NCBI GenBank assembly: GCA_017556765.1
Contig: JAFYME010000067.1
Span: 1 to 40,726 of the forward strand
Reading direction: 5' to 3'
DNA length: 40,726 bases
Source of the DNA: Bacteroidales bacterium
GTDB lineage: Bacteria > Bacteroidota > Bacteroidia > Bacteroidales > UBA932
Shown here: positions 24,852 through 33,132 of the stretch, in pieces
How positions within the stretch are numbered: the stretch's first letter is position 1
Layout: each line of letters opens with the position of its first letter
The notes under the pieces: model-generated
What the model was told of the DNA's origin: nothing
Database searches by the model: none
Seen by the model: the letters and a program-made list of their open reading frames with translations, nothing else
Position numbers and translations under genes: made by a program

Positions 24852-24958
24852 GCGACACACGGTTTTATGCGCCAAAGTGTGTGTCGCAACATAAAACAGT
24901 TCAAATTTCCGGAAAACCTGTCGCGATACAGAGAAAAACCTCAAAAACCGTGTGTCGC
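24852..24958. repeat. Two-hairpin relative of the 72-nt lattice array
   Basis: Two 36-nt hairpins, 24852-24887 and 24923-24958, use the same arms GCGACACA (or GCGATACA) and TGTGTCGC, with 20-nt loops CGGTTTTATGCG-CCAAAGTG and GAGAAAAACCTC-AAAAACCG. The linker is 35 nt, so the step of 71 nt matches the array at 8684-9653. Loops differ from H1-H3, though the first is near H2. The element lies between the galK promoter and the end of the EEP gene. Confidence 0.88.
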
Positions 24959-24970
24959 GAACTTCCATAT

Positions 24971-25933
24971 TTACAGTCCGATTTTCAGGACTATCGGACA
25001 GTGATCGCTGACTCCGCCTATGTACCTCGGTCCGGAGTAGGTGCGCAGGGGCTTTTCGCCGGGATGCTTCTTTTCCCATGTCATCAGAAACGGGATCCTG
25101 CATACTTCCATCCGGGTTTTTCCGGCCAGAGACGGACTGACCATGAACATGTCTATAAGATCCCATTTTCCTTCATACCTGATGGTCCCCTCTCCCCTTT
25201 CATGCAGCGGCAGACCTTTGTTTACCAATGTGCCTTCGATTATCTCGAAGGAGCCGGCATCCGGGGTGTCGTTGAAGTCTCCCATAGCTATGACATGTTC
25301 ATTTTCAAGCGAATCGCAGAGTTCCTTCAAGGCGGTCATGGCTGCTTCGCGACGTCCTTCAGACTCTTTTTCGCCGCCATATTTCGAAGGATGGTGATTC
25401 ACTATAAAATCGAGCCTGGAGCTGTCTGCAAGGCACATTCCGGCATGCAGAATATCCCTTGTCGCTAGCTTCTGACCGTCCGTTTCAGGGGTCTTCAAGG
25501 ACTCCGATTCAAGCCTCATCACCGACTTCCTGTAAAGTATGGCCACATCGATTCCTCTCCTGTCTCCGGAGTCATGATGAACAATCCCGTAATCATGCTT
25601 TCGCAGCACCGTCGTGCGGAGAAGCTTCGTCAGCACTCCCTTGTTCTCTATCTCCGCCAGACCTATCAGATCCGGCATACGTCCATACCTGTCGCCCATC
25701 CACATGATACTCTTGGCTACAGCATCGCATTTGGTCTGGAATTTCTTCCTGCTCCAGTGCCTGCTCCCGTACGAGGAGAACTCCTTGTCGGACTCCCCCG
25801 TCCCCTGATCGACATGATCAAAAAAATTCTCCAGATTCCAGAACACCACCACTAGCGAATCACTCACCGATCGGCAATATCCTTCCATCCCAGTCACTGT
25901 CATCAACCATATCACGCAAATCAATATTTTCAT
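24971..25933 (-). CDS. Exported endonuclease/exonuclease/phosphatase (EEP) family protein
   Basis: 320 residues with an N-terminal signal-like hydrophobic stretch (MKILICVIWLMTVTGMEGYC). The EEP metal-dependent fold is visible in order: VFWNLENFFD (Asn of the first motif), DLIGLAEIENKGV (metal-binding Glu), DVAILYRK, FIVNHHPSKYGG (catalytic His), IAMGDFNDTP (Asp and Asn), and GGVSDHCPIVLKI (final Asp-His). The superfamily cleaves phosphodiester or phosphate-ester bonds in nucleic acids, lipids or inositides; the substrate here is not evident. Export suggests extracellular or periplasmic nucleic acid or phosphate scavenging. It stands alone on the minus strand. Confidence 0.88.
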   Translation of the reverse strand: MKILICVIWLMTVTGMEGYCRSVSDSLVVVFWNLENFFDHVDQGTGESDKEFSSYGSRHWSRKKFQTKCDAVAKSIMWMGDRYGRMPDLIGLAEIENKGVLTKLLRTTVLRKHDYGIVHHDSGDRRGIDVAILYRKSVMRLESESLKTPETDGQKLATRDILHAGMCLADSSRLDFIVNHHPSKYGGEKESEGRREAAMTALKELCDSLENEHVIAMGDFNDTPDAGSFEIIEGTLVNKGLPLHERGEGTIRYEGKWDLIDMFMVSPSLAGKTRMEVCRIPFLMTWEKKHPGEKPLRTYSGPRYIGGVSDHCPIVLKIGL

Positions 25934-25961
25934 ATAAACAGTTACTATACAATGATTTCTA

Positions 25962-25991
25962 TTTGTTTTTTAAATTCTTTCACTATATTTG
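25962..25991 (+). promoter_or_regulatory. Full consensus promoter with no normal gene behind it
   Basis: TTTG at 25962-25965 and TATATTTG at 25984-25991 are separated by 18 bp, the best -33/-7 pair in the window. It points rightward, into the 3' end of the opposite-strand gene at 26040-26636. Only a 19-codon frame follows. Confidence 0.65.
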
Positions 25992-25993
25992 CA

Positions 25994-26053
25994 ATGTTAT
26001 CCTATATGTACAACGTCAGCGGGATTTGTCTGCTGTTTGTCATAAAGGATTAA
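25994..26053 (+). CDS. 19-residue micro-ORF behind orphan promoter
   Basis: The ATG at 25994 comes 3 bases after the -7 box and opens a frame of 19 codons (MLSYMYNVSGICLLFVIKD) ending in TAA at 26053, inside the 3' end of the antisense gene. It may be the leftover beginning of a gene cut off when the AT-rich neighbour arrived, a leader, or chance. Its start is so close to the box that transcription might begin inside it. No family was recognised. Confidence 0.2.
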   Translation: MLSYMYNVSGICLLFVIKD

Positions 26054-26636
26054 TGAAAGTTTCAATAATACTTTCAACAAGATTCAGGTCGAGATAGGCC
26101 ACCTCAGCGAGATTCGTTCGCTGTTGGTCTATCAAAGCCTGGATTTTTTGCTTATTCACATATAAAGCCTTTCCTTGAGCTATCCAATTCAGCCATTCTG
26201 AATTATTCTTATTGAATATGCCTCTGATATCAGATATTCGCATTCCCCTTTTTTCTTGATTGAAGAATATCCCTACTACAAAATTCTTATCATCCCTGAC
26301 TAAATCTATTATGATATTCTGTGATTTCTGGCAATCACCATAGACAAAGACTCCTATAGGCCTTTGAAGTGACAAAACTAAATTCTTAACATCTGATATA
26401 TCGAACTGATGATTTCTCTGCTTGGATTTTTCCTCTAATCTTGTAGAAGATAATTCTATTGGTAAATCAGGAAATCCCGTCGCTAACAATATCTTACATG
26501 GTTTTCCCAATTTATAGATATGTCCTTTTGGAAGATTACCCTCTACCTGTCTTGAAAGTTCCTCATTGAATATTCTATTTATTTCCTCTATTGAATCTGA
26601 TGATTCTATTCCTGTGAATTTGTCGTCTGCAACCAT
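26040..26636 (-). CDS. Stand-alone MuF-C/BECR nuclease-like domain protein (tentative)
   Basis: 198 residues, no signal peptide, no membrane span. Between residues of about 45 and 190 the order GFPDLPIELSSTRLEEKSKQ, then HQFDISDVKNL, then a Pro-containing strand with GVFVYGD, then NFVVGIFFN, IRGIFNKNNSEWLNWI, and finally QQRTNLAEV resembles, from memory, the C-terminal MuF-C-type or related BECR-fold domains. These are usually fused to polyvalent proteins of phages and conjugative elements of Bacteroides, where they are predicted nucleases or toxins. The DNA is visibly more AT-rich than neighbouring genes, which suggests transfer. No partner immunity gene is evident. Assignment is by motif order only. 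Confidence 0.5.
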   Translation of the reverse strand: MVADDKFTGIESSDSIEEINRIFNEELSRQVEGNLPKGHIYKLGKPCKILLATGFPDLPIELSSTRLEEKSKQRNHQFDISDVKNLVLSLQRPIGVFVYGDCQKSQNIIIDLVRDDKNFVVGIFFNQEKRGMRISDIRGIFNKNNSEWLNWIAQGKALYVNKQKIQALIDQQRTNLAEVAYLDLNLVESIIETFINPL

Positions 26637-26674
26637 AGCTCATACATTCTGCAAACATCAAAAATGAACAAGAA

Positions 26675-26697
26675 TTTTTTGAAAGTCTTTCAAAAAA
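26675..26697. other. Short AT-rich palindrome between divergent genes
   Basis: TTTTTTGAAAG and CTTTCAAAAAA flank a single T. It lies between the AT-rich gene and the ychF promoter, with T-runs on both strands. It may act as a bidirectional terminator left from an earlier arrangement or as an operator-like site. Confidence 0.35.
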
Positions 26698-26752
26698 AGA
26701 AAAATTGATGCTTAAAAAGAGAAATAATTTAAAGAAAAAGAAAAAGTTGGCG

Positions 26753-26760
26753 TAAATTTG
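26753..26760 (+). promoter_or_regulatory. -7 box for ychF
   Basis: TAAATTTG fits TAnnTTTG exactly, 48 nt before the ychF start at 26809. The region ahead is A-rich (AAAGAAAAAGAAAAAG), possibly an UP-like stretch. Confidence 0.6.
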
Positions 26761-26808
26761 CGCCCTGATTGAAGACAAGAATAATTTTACCATTAAAAAG
26801 CATATAGA

Positions 26809-27912
26809 ATGGCACTTAAATGCGGTATCGTAGGACTTCCTAATGTAGGAAAATCAACATTGTTCAACTGCGTGAGCTCCGGAAAGGCTCAGAGCGCAAA
26901 CTTCCCTTTCTGCACGATCGAACCTAACATCGGTTCTACAATCGTTCCGGACAAGAGACTCGAGGTTCTCGAGAGCCTCTGCAACCCTAAGAGGGTGATT
27001 CCGGCTACTGTAGAGATCGTGGATATCGCAGGTCTCGTTAAGGGAGCAAGCAAGGGTGAAGGCCTTGGAAACCAGTTCCTTGCAAACATCAGGGAGACTG
27101 ACGCGATCCTCCATGTACTCCGCTGCTTCGACGACGCAAACATTGTCCATGTAGACGGAAGCGTAGATCCTGTACGCGACAAGGAAGTCATCGACCTCGA
27201 GCTTCAGCTCAAGGACCTCGAGACAGTGGAAAACCGTATTACAAAGGTGCAGAAGCAGGCTCAGACAGGCGGAGACAAGAATGCAAAGAAGCTTTTCGAC
27301 CTTCTCTGCAGATATCGCGACGCTCTCCAGCAGGGTAAGTCATGCCGTACGGTAAAGCCTGAGAATGCTGACGAAGAGCAGCTTGCAAAGGAGCTTTTCC
27401 TCCTCACTAACAAGCCTGTGATGTATGTCTGCAACGTAGACGAGGCTTCAGCAAAGAGCGGAAACCAGTATGTGGAGCAGGTGCGTGAGGCAGTGAAGGA
27501 CGAGAACGCGGAGATCCTTGTGATCGCAGCGAAGATCGAGTCCGACATCGCCGAGCTTGAGAGCTACGAGGAGCGTCAGATGTTCCTTGAGGAGATGGGA
27601 CTTGAGGAGTCAGGAGTGGTAAGACTCATCCAGAGCGCATATTCTCTCCTTAACCTCCGTACATATTTCACTGCCGGAGCAGACGAGTGCCGCGCATGGA
27701 CAATCAACGTCGGAGACAAAGCCCCTAAGGCCGCAGGAGTTATCCATACAGACTTTGAGAAGGGCTTCATCCGTGCCGAGGTAATCAAGTACGAGGATTT
27801 CGTATCATTGAAGTCAGAGGCGGCATGCCGTGCAGCAGGAAAGCTCGGAGTGGAAGGAAAGGAATATGTCGTTCAGGACGGAGACATCATGCACTTCCTC
27901 TTCAACGTATAG
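26809..27912 (+). CDS. ychF: Ribosome-binding ATPase YchF
   Basis: YchF/OLA1 is a conserved Obg-family P-loop protein that prefers ATP to GTP, binds ribosomes, and is tied to stress and redox responses. At 367 residues it is normal in length. It shows the Walker A GLPNVGKST (9-17), the switch I region FPFCTIEPNIG, switch II DIAGLVKGASKGEGLGNQF, and a changed base-specificity motif CNVDE in place of NKxD, as the family requires. The coiled-coil middle (about 130-200) and the C-terminal TGS domain (from about 280, LRTYFTAG) follow. Its 3' end overlaps the convergent Ca2+-ATPase gene by 40 bp. Confidence 0.97.
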   Translation: MALKCGIVGLPNVGKSTLFNCVSSGKAQSANFPFCTIEPNIGSTIVPDKRLEVLESLCNPKRVIPATVEIVDIAGLVKGASKGEGLGNQFLANIRETDAILHVLRCFDDANIVHVDGSVDPVRDKEVIDLELQLKDLETVENRITKVQKQAQTGGDKNAKKLFDLLCRYRDALQQGKSCRTVKPENADEEQLAKELFLLTNKPVMYVCNVDEASAKSGNQYVEQVREAVKDENAEILVIAAKIESDIAELESYEERQMFLEEMGLEESGVVRLIQSAYSLLNLRTYFTAGADECRAWTINVGDKAPKAAGVIHTDFEKGFIRAEVIKYEDFVSLKSEAACRAAGKLGVEGKEYVVQDGDIMHFLFNV

Positions 27913-30488
27913 TACAGTTCTCTTACGATGACTACCGGAGATGTGACAAGAAGTATCCATCCCCAAGTCTTCCACGAAAGAGGCTCAGTCCTGAAAACAA
28001 CACCTCCGACCTGGACCACCAGTACGGTGACAGCAAGAATAAGAATCATTATTCCATAGAATTTCTTGTTCTTTCCAAGACCGTCGAAAACAGATTTATC
28101 CTTGCCTATCACCCTGGCATTGAACATGTTCCACCAGTTCAATATCATATATGAGGCAAAAAATATCGTAAGGTTCATCGAAGAGAAGAACTTTGAAATG
28201 CATGGAATTCCCCATGCATTTATTTTTTCCATATTGTTCATTCCCCAGAGGACAAATGTACATATGATCCACACGAGACCACCAAAACCGAAAATAGCCT
28301 TGATAAGGGAGGGATTGATGATGAATTCCTCTCTATTGCGAGGCTTGTCGAGAAGCACCTTCTCGTCTGCCGGTTCTGAGGCCAGAGCTATTGCAGCCAG
28401 GGCATCCATGACGAGGTTAATCCAAAGGAACTGAGTGACCGTAAACGGCATTTCGACCCCGACAAGAGGACCGAATACCGCTACCATACATGCGGAAACG
28501 TTGATGGAGAGCTGCAGGAAAAGGAAATTCTTTATATTCTTGAAGAGAGACCTTCCCCACTTTATACCTGTTACGATAGAAGGAAATGCATCGTCGAGAA
28601 GCACTATGTCTGAAGCCTCTTTTGCTACAGAAGTACCTGAACCCATGGCAATTCCAACATCAGCATGATTCAATGAAGGAGAATCATTGACTCCGTCACC
28701 TGTCATCGCACATACATACCTCTTTTCCTGAGCCCATTTAAGGATCCTGAGCTTGTCGTCAGGGGTACATCTGGCTATAACATTAGGAAATCCGCGTCCA
28801 TTGACAGGAGCGGAGATCGCTAAATCGAAGTCTTTTGCCTCTATAGCCCATATGTCACGGAAACCTGCCTGACGAGCTATTTCAGTGCCCGTCTTGAGGT
28901 TATCTCCAGTCATCATGACCACGTCCACACCAGCACGATAGCATTTCTCTACAGCCAGTGGAACGTCAGGACGCACAGGATCTTCGATATACCATGTTCC
29001 TATGTACCTGCAATTATTAAGAGACTCACCTCTTTCAAGCTTTTCCCGGATGTCTTCAAAACCGCCTGACCCAAGAACTGCAGCGGAAATGGCTCTTCGG
29101 CCACGAGCCTGCTGTTGCGATACTTCAGGAAGATATGCATCATAACCTATTATGCGTGATACTACCTCAGGGGCTCCCTTGATAACCACTGATTCCTCCT
29201 TCGTTTCATTATCAAGGATATGGCTGACCATGTATTTCTTGAGACTTGAGAACGGAATACATGCCAAGACAGAATATTCTGACCTTAGCCTGCAAGTCTC
29301 GCTCTGGCCTATGGATTTAAGTATTGCACCTTCTGTAGGATTGCCCAGCACCTTATCTCCGTTAGTCCAGTCAGCAGTGGAATTGAGGGCTCCTATCACA
29401 TCAAACATGACCACGTTCTCTGAAGATACATCTTTGTCCACTACAGTCATGGAATTCTGGGTCAATGTACCTGTCTTGTCAGAAAAAATGACATTTACCG
29501 CACCTATGGTCTCACAGGCATGCATCTTCTTTATGAGATTATTCTCCCTGGCCATTGTCTTCATAGAAAATGCAAGGGCCAATGTAACCGACAAAGGCAA
29601 TCCCTCCGGCACAGCAACGATTATCACCACCACAGCACCCATAAGGAACTGCACCTCCTGAAGAGCCGTTGCCCATGTCCATGTGAATTCATGCGAACCG
29701 AAGGCCCAGTCCCAATGGACAAGATTCAGGATAATGAACATCAATGATGCGACGGTAAATGCAGCTATATTGATTTTTCCGGCAAGTTCGTCAAGTTTTT
29801 CTTCAAGAGGAGTCTTGGAATCGGTCTCTTCAGAGGCCTGTCGGGTCGTCTTGCCTATTTCGGTCTCGTCTCCTACCTTTAGAACTACACCCTCTCCCAT
29901 ACCCTGCTCTACGGTAGTTCCGCGAAGCAGGAGATCCGGAGCAAAACCAGAACCTTCATAAGGCCTGTCCATAGGATATTTGCTGACTGCGACAGATTCT
30001 CCTGTCATGCAGGCTTCAGCCACCTTCATTTCTGTAGAGTGATACAGCTTAATATCGGCCGGAATCTCATCTCCGGCCGAGAGAACCACTACATCTCCAA
30101 CTACAACCTGATCTTTCGGAATCTCCACTACAAAGCCTTCACGGCGTACCTTTACCGGTTCGAAGTCCTTGTCGGACTTCATGGCATCGAACTTCTTCTT
30201 CGCATCATATTCCTGCCAGAAACCGACTCCTGTAGCTATGAGAACGGCGAATATTATACCTATCGATTCAGTGAAATCTCCATGGATAAAACCAAATACA
30301 AGTGATATTCCGGTCGCGACCAGAAGGATCATTATGATAGGGTCCTGGAATTTCTCCAGATACAGTTTCCACCAGGGAGTATCTTCCGGCGGAGTTATAA
30401 TGTTTCTTCCGTATCTTTCCCTGTTTGCAAGAACTTCGGCTTCATTCAAGCCATTATGCTGTTTTATATTAACGTATGACATTCTCAA
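27873..30488 (-). CDS. Calcium-translocating P-type ATPase (PMCA-like)
   Basis: 871-residue P2-type ATPase, expected to export Ca2+ from the cytosol. The N-terminal cation-ATPase region is followed by TGES (about residue 160) in the actuator domain. The phosphorylated Asp lies in FSDKTGTLTQN (about 335), and the hinge is MTGDGVNDSPSLNHADVGIAMG. The Ca2+ site in M4 is VAVPEGLPL, and M6 has WINLVMDALAAIALASEP, with Asn and Asp of the single-site PMCA/SPCA pattern. The start overlaps the thioredoxin lipoprotein stop by 20 nt. The stop lies inside the convergent ychF end. A calmodulin-type tail is absent, as in other bacterial members. Confidence 0.93.
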   Translation of the reverse strand: MRMSYVNIKQHNGLNEAEVLANRERYGRNIITPPEDTPWWKLYLEKFQDPIIMILLVATGISLVFGFIHGDFTESIGIIFAVLIATGVGFWQEYDAKKKFDAMKSDKDFEPVKVRREGFVVEIPKDQVVVGDVVVLSAGDEIPADIKLYHSTEMKVAEACMTGESVAVSKYPMDRPYEGSGFAPDLLLRGTTVEQGMGEGVVLKVGDETEIGKTTRQASEETDSKTPLEEKLDELAGKINIAAFTVASLMFIILNLVHWDWAFGSHEFTWTWATALQEVQFLMGAVVVIIVAVPEGLPLSVTLALAFSMKTMARENNLIKKMHACETIGAVNVIFSDKTGTLTQNSMTVVDKDVSSENVVMFDVIGALNSTADWTNGDKVLGNPTEGAILKSIGQSETCRLRSEYSVLACIPFSSLKKYMVSHILDNETKEESVVIKGAPEVVSRIIGYDAYLPEVSQQQARGRRAISAAVLGSGGFEDIREKLERGESLNNCRYIGTWYIEDPVRPDVPLAVEKCYRAGVDVVMMTGDNLKTGTEIARQAGFRDIWAIEAKDFDLAISAPVNGRGFPNVIARCTPDDKLRILKWAQEKRYVCAMTGDGVNDSPSLNHADVGIAMGSGTSVAKEASDIVLLDDAFPSIVTGIKWGRSLFKNIKNFLFLQLSINVSACMVAVFGPLVGVEMPFTVTQFLWINLVMDALAAIALASEPADEKVLLDKPRNREEFIINPSLIKAIFGFGGLVWIICTFVLWGMNNMEKINAWGIPCISKFFSSMNLTIFFASYMILNWWNMFNARVIGKDKSVFDGLGKNKKFYGIMILILAVTVLVVQVGGVVFRTEPLSWKTWGWILLVTSPVVIVRELYYTLKRKCMMSPS

Positions 30489-30972
30489 GACTCTTTTTTA
30501 TAGCGCCATATGAAGGGACGGGATCGTCGGTAAATATATGCCTGATGATTCCACCCTTTTCGTTTACATATATGCGCGGAATCCTCGTAGCTGCAAACTT
30601 CCTGTAAACTTCCTTGTCATTTTGGGCTGAATAAGGCATTTTCAGGCAATTTTCATTCCAATAGGTATATATGCTTTCCCTGCCTTCTCCGCGGCTTATA
30701 AGAACAATCTGAAGGCTTTCTGAGGCATATTCATCATATATTCTCTGCATGATGGGCAAAGCCTGCTGACAATCCTTGCATGACGTATGGAAAAACATCA
30801 CAACAGAGACATTTTCCTTCAGATCATCATCAGTCACCAGCCTTCCGTCACTCATCACAACCTCAAAGTCAGGAATAATATCCCCTACCTTCAGGTCAGC
30901 TCCTTTCTGCTCCTCCTTGACACACCCTGCTGCAAGCAGCAGAAATGAAAATATCAGCACCACCTTTTTCAT
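30469..30972 (-). CDS. Thioredoxin-fold lipoprotein (TlpA/AhpC-TSA-like)
   Basis: 167 residues. The start at 30972 (MKKVVLIFSFLLLAAGC) gives a clean lipoprotein signal with Cys17 as anchor; an upstream Met at 31017 lies ahead of the -7 box and is rejected. VGDIIPDFEVVMSDGRL and FFHTSCKDCQQALP contain the redox pair CKDC (about 73-76), and TRIPRIYVNEKGG provides the cis-Pro loop. It is a probable membrane-tethered periplasmic thiol-disulfide oxidoreductase. Its end overlaps the Ca2+-ATPase start by 20 nt, which suggests coupled translation. The -7 box sits just 6 nt ahead of the ATG. Confidence 0.88.
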   Translation of the reverse strand: MKKVVLIFSFLLLAAGCVKEEQKGADLKVGDIIPDFEVVMSDGRLVTDDDLKENVSVVMFFHTSCKDCQQALPIMQRIYDEYASESLQIVLISRGEGRESIYTYWNENCLKMPYSAQNDKEVYRKFAATRIPRIYVNEKGGIIRHIFTDDPVPSYGAIKKSLENVIR

Positions 30973-30978
30973 AAACGG

Positions 30979-30986
30979 CAAATATA
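30979..30986 (-). promoter_or_regulatory. -7 box giving near-leaderless thioredoxin-lipoprotein mRNA
   Basis: On the minus strand TATATTTG ends 6 nt before the ATG (30972). Transcription should start at or a base or two from the start codon. The box begins just past the T-run of the upstream ppiD terminator. Confidence 0.6.
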
Positions 30987-30991
30987 TAAAA

Positions 30992-31029
30992 AAATCAGAG
31001 CAACTGAACCTGGTCAATTACTCTGATTT
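30992..31029 (-). terminator. Intrinsic terminator after the ppiD-like gene
   Basis: On the minus strand, AAATCAGAG (31029-31021) pairs with CTCTGATTT (31000-30992) over 9 bp around a 20-nt loop and runs into TTTTTT. It lies about 40 nt past the stop at 31070. Confidence 0.65.
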
Positions 31030-31069
31030 CTTATTTAAGATTCTTCGCTTACGCTCAGAATTGCATCTA

Positions 31070-33052
31070 CTAATAGAAACGTGCTCTGTTATCCTTAACC
31101 TCAGCGTCGTCCATCATTACAGGGAGGAGCATCTGTGTAGAGTACTGAGTCATCTGTGCATCAGCCATCTTAGCGTCATCCTCTGTATAGAAAGCACCTG
31201 TATCACGGCCTGTCACCTTGTATACATATACTCCGATGCTTCCTGCGAGAGGTCCATAGATCTTACCGTCCTCAGCAACTGAAGCAGCACCGATGAACTT
31301 AGGATCGAGACCCTGAGCTGACATATTTGAGAATGTTACGCCAGACTTTGTGCTTACTGTAGTTCCGATAGCATCAGCGATTGCCTGCATGTCTGAAAGA
31401 CCTGCGATCTTCTCTGAAATCTCAGCAGCCTTCTTCTCACCTGCCTTCTCAGAATAGAGGATATTGCTGATCTGTGACGAAACCTCGCTTACTGGAACAT
31501 ATCCTTCCTCGTGGATGTTCTTGAGAGCAGCTACGATGAAGTAGTTGTTATCAATTGTGAAGATATTTGAAACCTCACCATTCTTAGCTTCGAATGCCCA
31601 TCTTGTAACCTCCTTTGTATGCTCGACAGCACCGAGACGGTCAGCGCTCTCAAGCATCTTGTTTACAGGATGTGCGTATACACCTTCCTCCTCAAGAGCC
31701 TTCTGGAAGTTTTCATACTTGCCGGCAGCCTTTGTAGCGAATGTATTTGCCTGTGCATAGTAACCGTTCACAGTCTCCTTGCTTGCTACAGCTGTCTTCT
31801 CGAGAACCGCTACCTTCTTCTTTGCTACAGGAGCTGTTCTGTCAAGAACGTTGAATACAAGACCGTTTACAGTAACCTTTGAGTTCTTTGCTGCAGTCAT
31901 TACAGCCTCATAACCTGGAACCTGAGTGATCCACATAGGCTCAGCCACATTGAGAAGGCTGTCTACGTTCTCAACTGTTGCAGGAGCGTACTTAACATAA
32001 ACTGAGTCAGGAACCATTGCAGACTCCATTACGCGTACTGCGTAGAATGTATTGCCGTTTGAAAGAACCTCAGAAACTGAAGCGTTGTCACCGAATACAT
32101 AGTCATTTACAACGGCAGCTACTGTGTTGAGCTCACCAGCCTTGTACCAACCCTCATCATAAGCTCTGTCTGAGTTTGCAAGGAGGAAGCTCTTCATGTT
32201 CTCTGTTGTAGCGAACTCATCATAAACGTCAACAAGTGCCTGATTTGCAGCTGCGATGTCTGAATCAGAAGCCTTTACCTCGAATACAACATACTCGATG
32301 TCTCTGCTTGCCTGCTGCTTGTAGAACTTCTTGTGTGCATTATAGTATGCCTTGATCTCGTCAGCAGATACAACGATTGTAGAATCCATAGCGTATCCGA
32401 AAGGTACCATAACGAACTCAACATCGAATGTATTGTTGTTCTCTGCCATCTTGTCTGAAAGCATGAGGGCGTTTGTAACGTTGCTCTGTGTGAAGAGAGA
32501 AAGATACTTAGCATAAACCTCCTGAGTCTTTGCTGACTCTACGAGATAGTCCCAGTAAAGCTGGAGACGACCTGACTGGTCTGAATCCTTATAGCTGAGG
32601 AACTCACGTACCATATCAGTCGAGAATACACCGTTCTCATCAAGGAATGCAGGATTCTGAGTGAATACAGGCGAATCGATGTTACCGGCGATGATGTCGT
32701 TCATCTCCTCTACACCTACATGGATACCTGCCTTCTTTGCATTCTTCTCGAAGAGATACTTGTCGACAAGAGCCTGCCATGCAGCATCTCTGATAGAGCT
32801 CTGCTGCTGCTCGTTCTGAGCTGATGATCCTGTCATGATCTCATTGATAGCTGAAAATTTCTCTACATCTGCCTGATAGTCAGTATAAGAGATTGCCTTA
32901 CCGTCGATTTCTCCCACATCATACTTTGAAGACATAGAAGACGAAACTGACTGAAGTGTAGTCGGGTCGATAATGAAAGACAACAGTGCCACTGCGATGA
33001 GCACTGTAATCACGACTCCGAACTTGACACGAATTGTTTCAAGTACTGCCAT
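31070..33052 (-). CDS. PpiD-like periplasmic chaperone, parvulin domain degenerate
   Basis: 660 residues, anchored by one N-terminal span (FGVVITVLIAVALLSFIIDP, about 11-30), with the bulk in the periplasm. The SurA_N-like region (about 40-200: GKAISYTDYQADVEKF, WQALVDKYLFEKNAKKAGI, FDVEFVMVPF) identifies it as the Bacteroidota PpiD/SurA-type folding factor for envelope proteins. The part where a parvulin prolyl isomerase normally has a RARHIL start and a GG-containing strand reads DSVYVKYAPATVENVDSLL, without the His and with a shortened domain. Chaperone function is probable; isomerase activity is doubtful. A weak promoter box (TATTTTAC, 33082-33089) lies before the start. Confidence 0.85.
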   Translation of the reverse strand: MAVLETIRVKFGVVITVLIAVALLSFIIDPTTLQSVSSSMSSKYDVGEIDGKAISYTDYQADVEKFSAINEIMTGSSAQNEQQQSSIRDAAWQALVDKYLFEKNAKKAGIHVGVEEMNDIIAGNIDSPVFTQNPAFLDENGVFSTDMVREFLSYKDSDQSGRLQLYWDYLVESAKTQEVYAKYLSLFTQSNVTNALMLSDKMAENNNTFDVEFVMVPFGYAMDSTIVVSADEIKAYYNAHKKFYKQQASRDIEYVVFEVKASDSDIAAANQALVDVYDEFATTENMKSFLLANSDRAYDEGWYKAGELNTVAAVVNDYVFGDNASVSEVLSNGNTFYAVRVMESAMVPDSVYVKYAPATVENVDSLLNVAEPMWITQVPGYEAVMTAAKNSKVTVNGLVFNVLDRTAPVAKKKVAVLEKTAVASKETVNGYYAQANTFATKAAGKYENFQKALEEEGVYAHPVNKMLESADRLGAVEHTKEVTRWAFEAKNGEVSNIFTIDNNYFIVAALKNIHEEGYVPVSEVSSQISNILYSEKAGEKKAAEISEKIAGLSDMQAIADAIGTTVSTKSGVTFSNMSAQGLDPKFIGAASVAEDGKIYGPLAGSIGVYVYKVTGRDTGAFYTEDDAKMADAQMTQYSTQMLLPVMMDDAEVKDNRARFY

Positions 33053-33132
33053 TTTTATTGATTGTTTTAGATTATTATTCTGTAAAATACAATATTGGGG
33101 GGCGAAGATAACAATTTTATCTCAATCTGATG

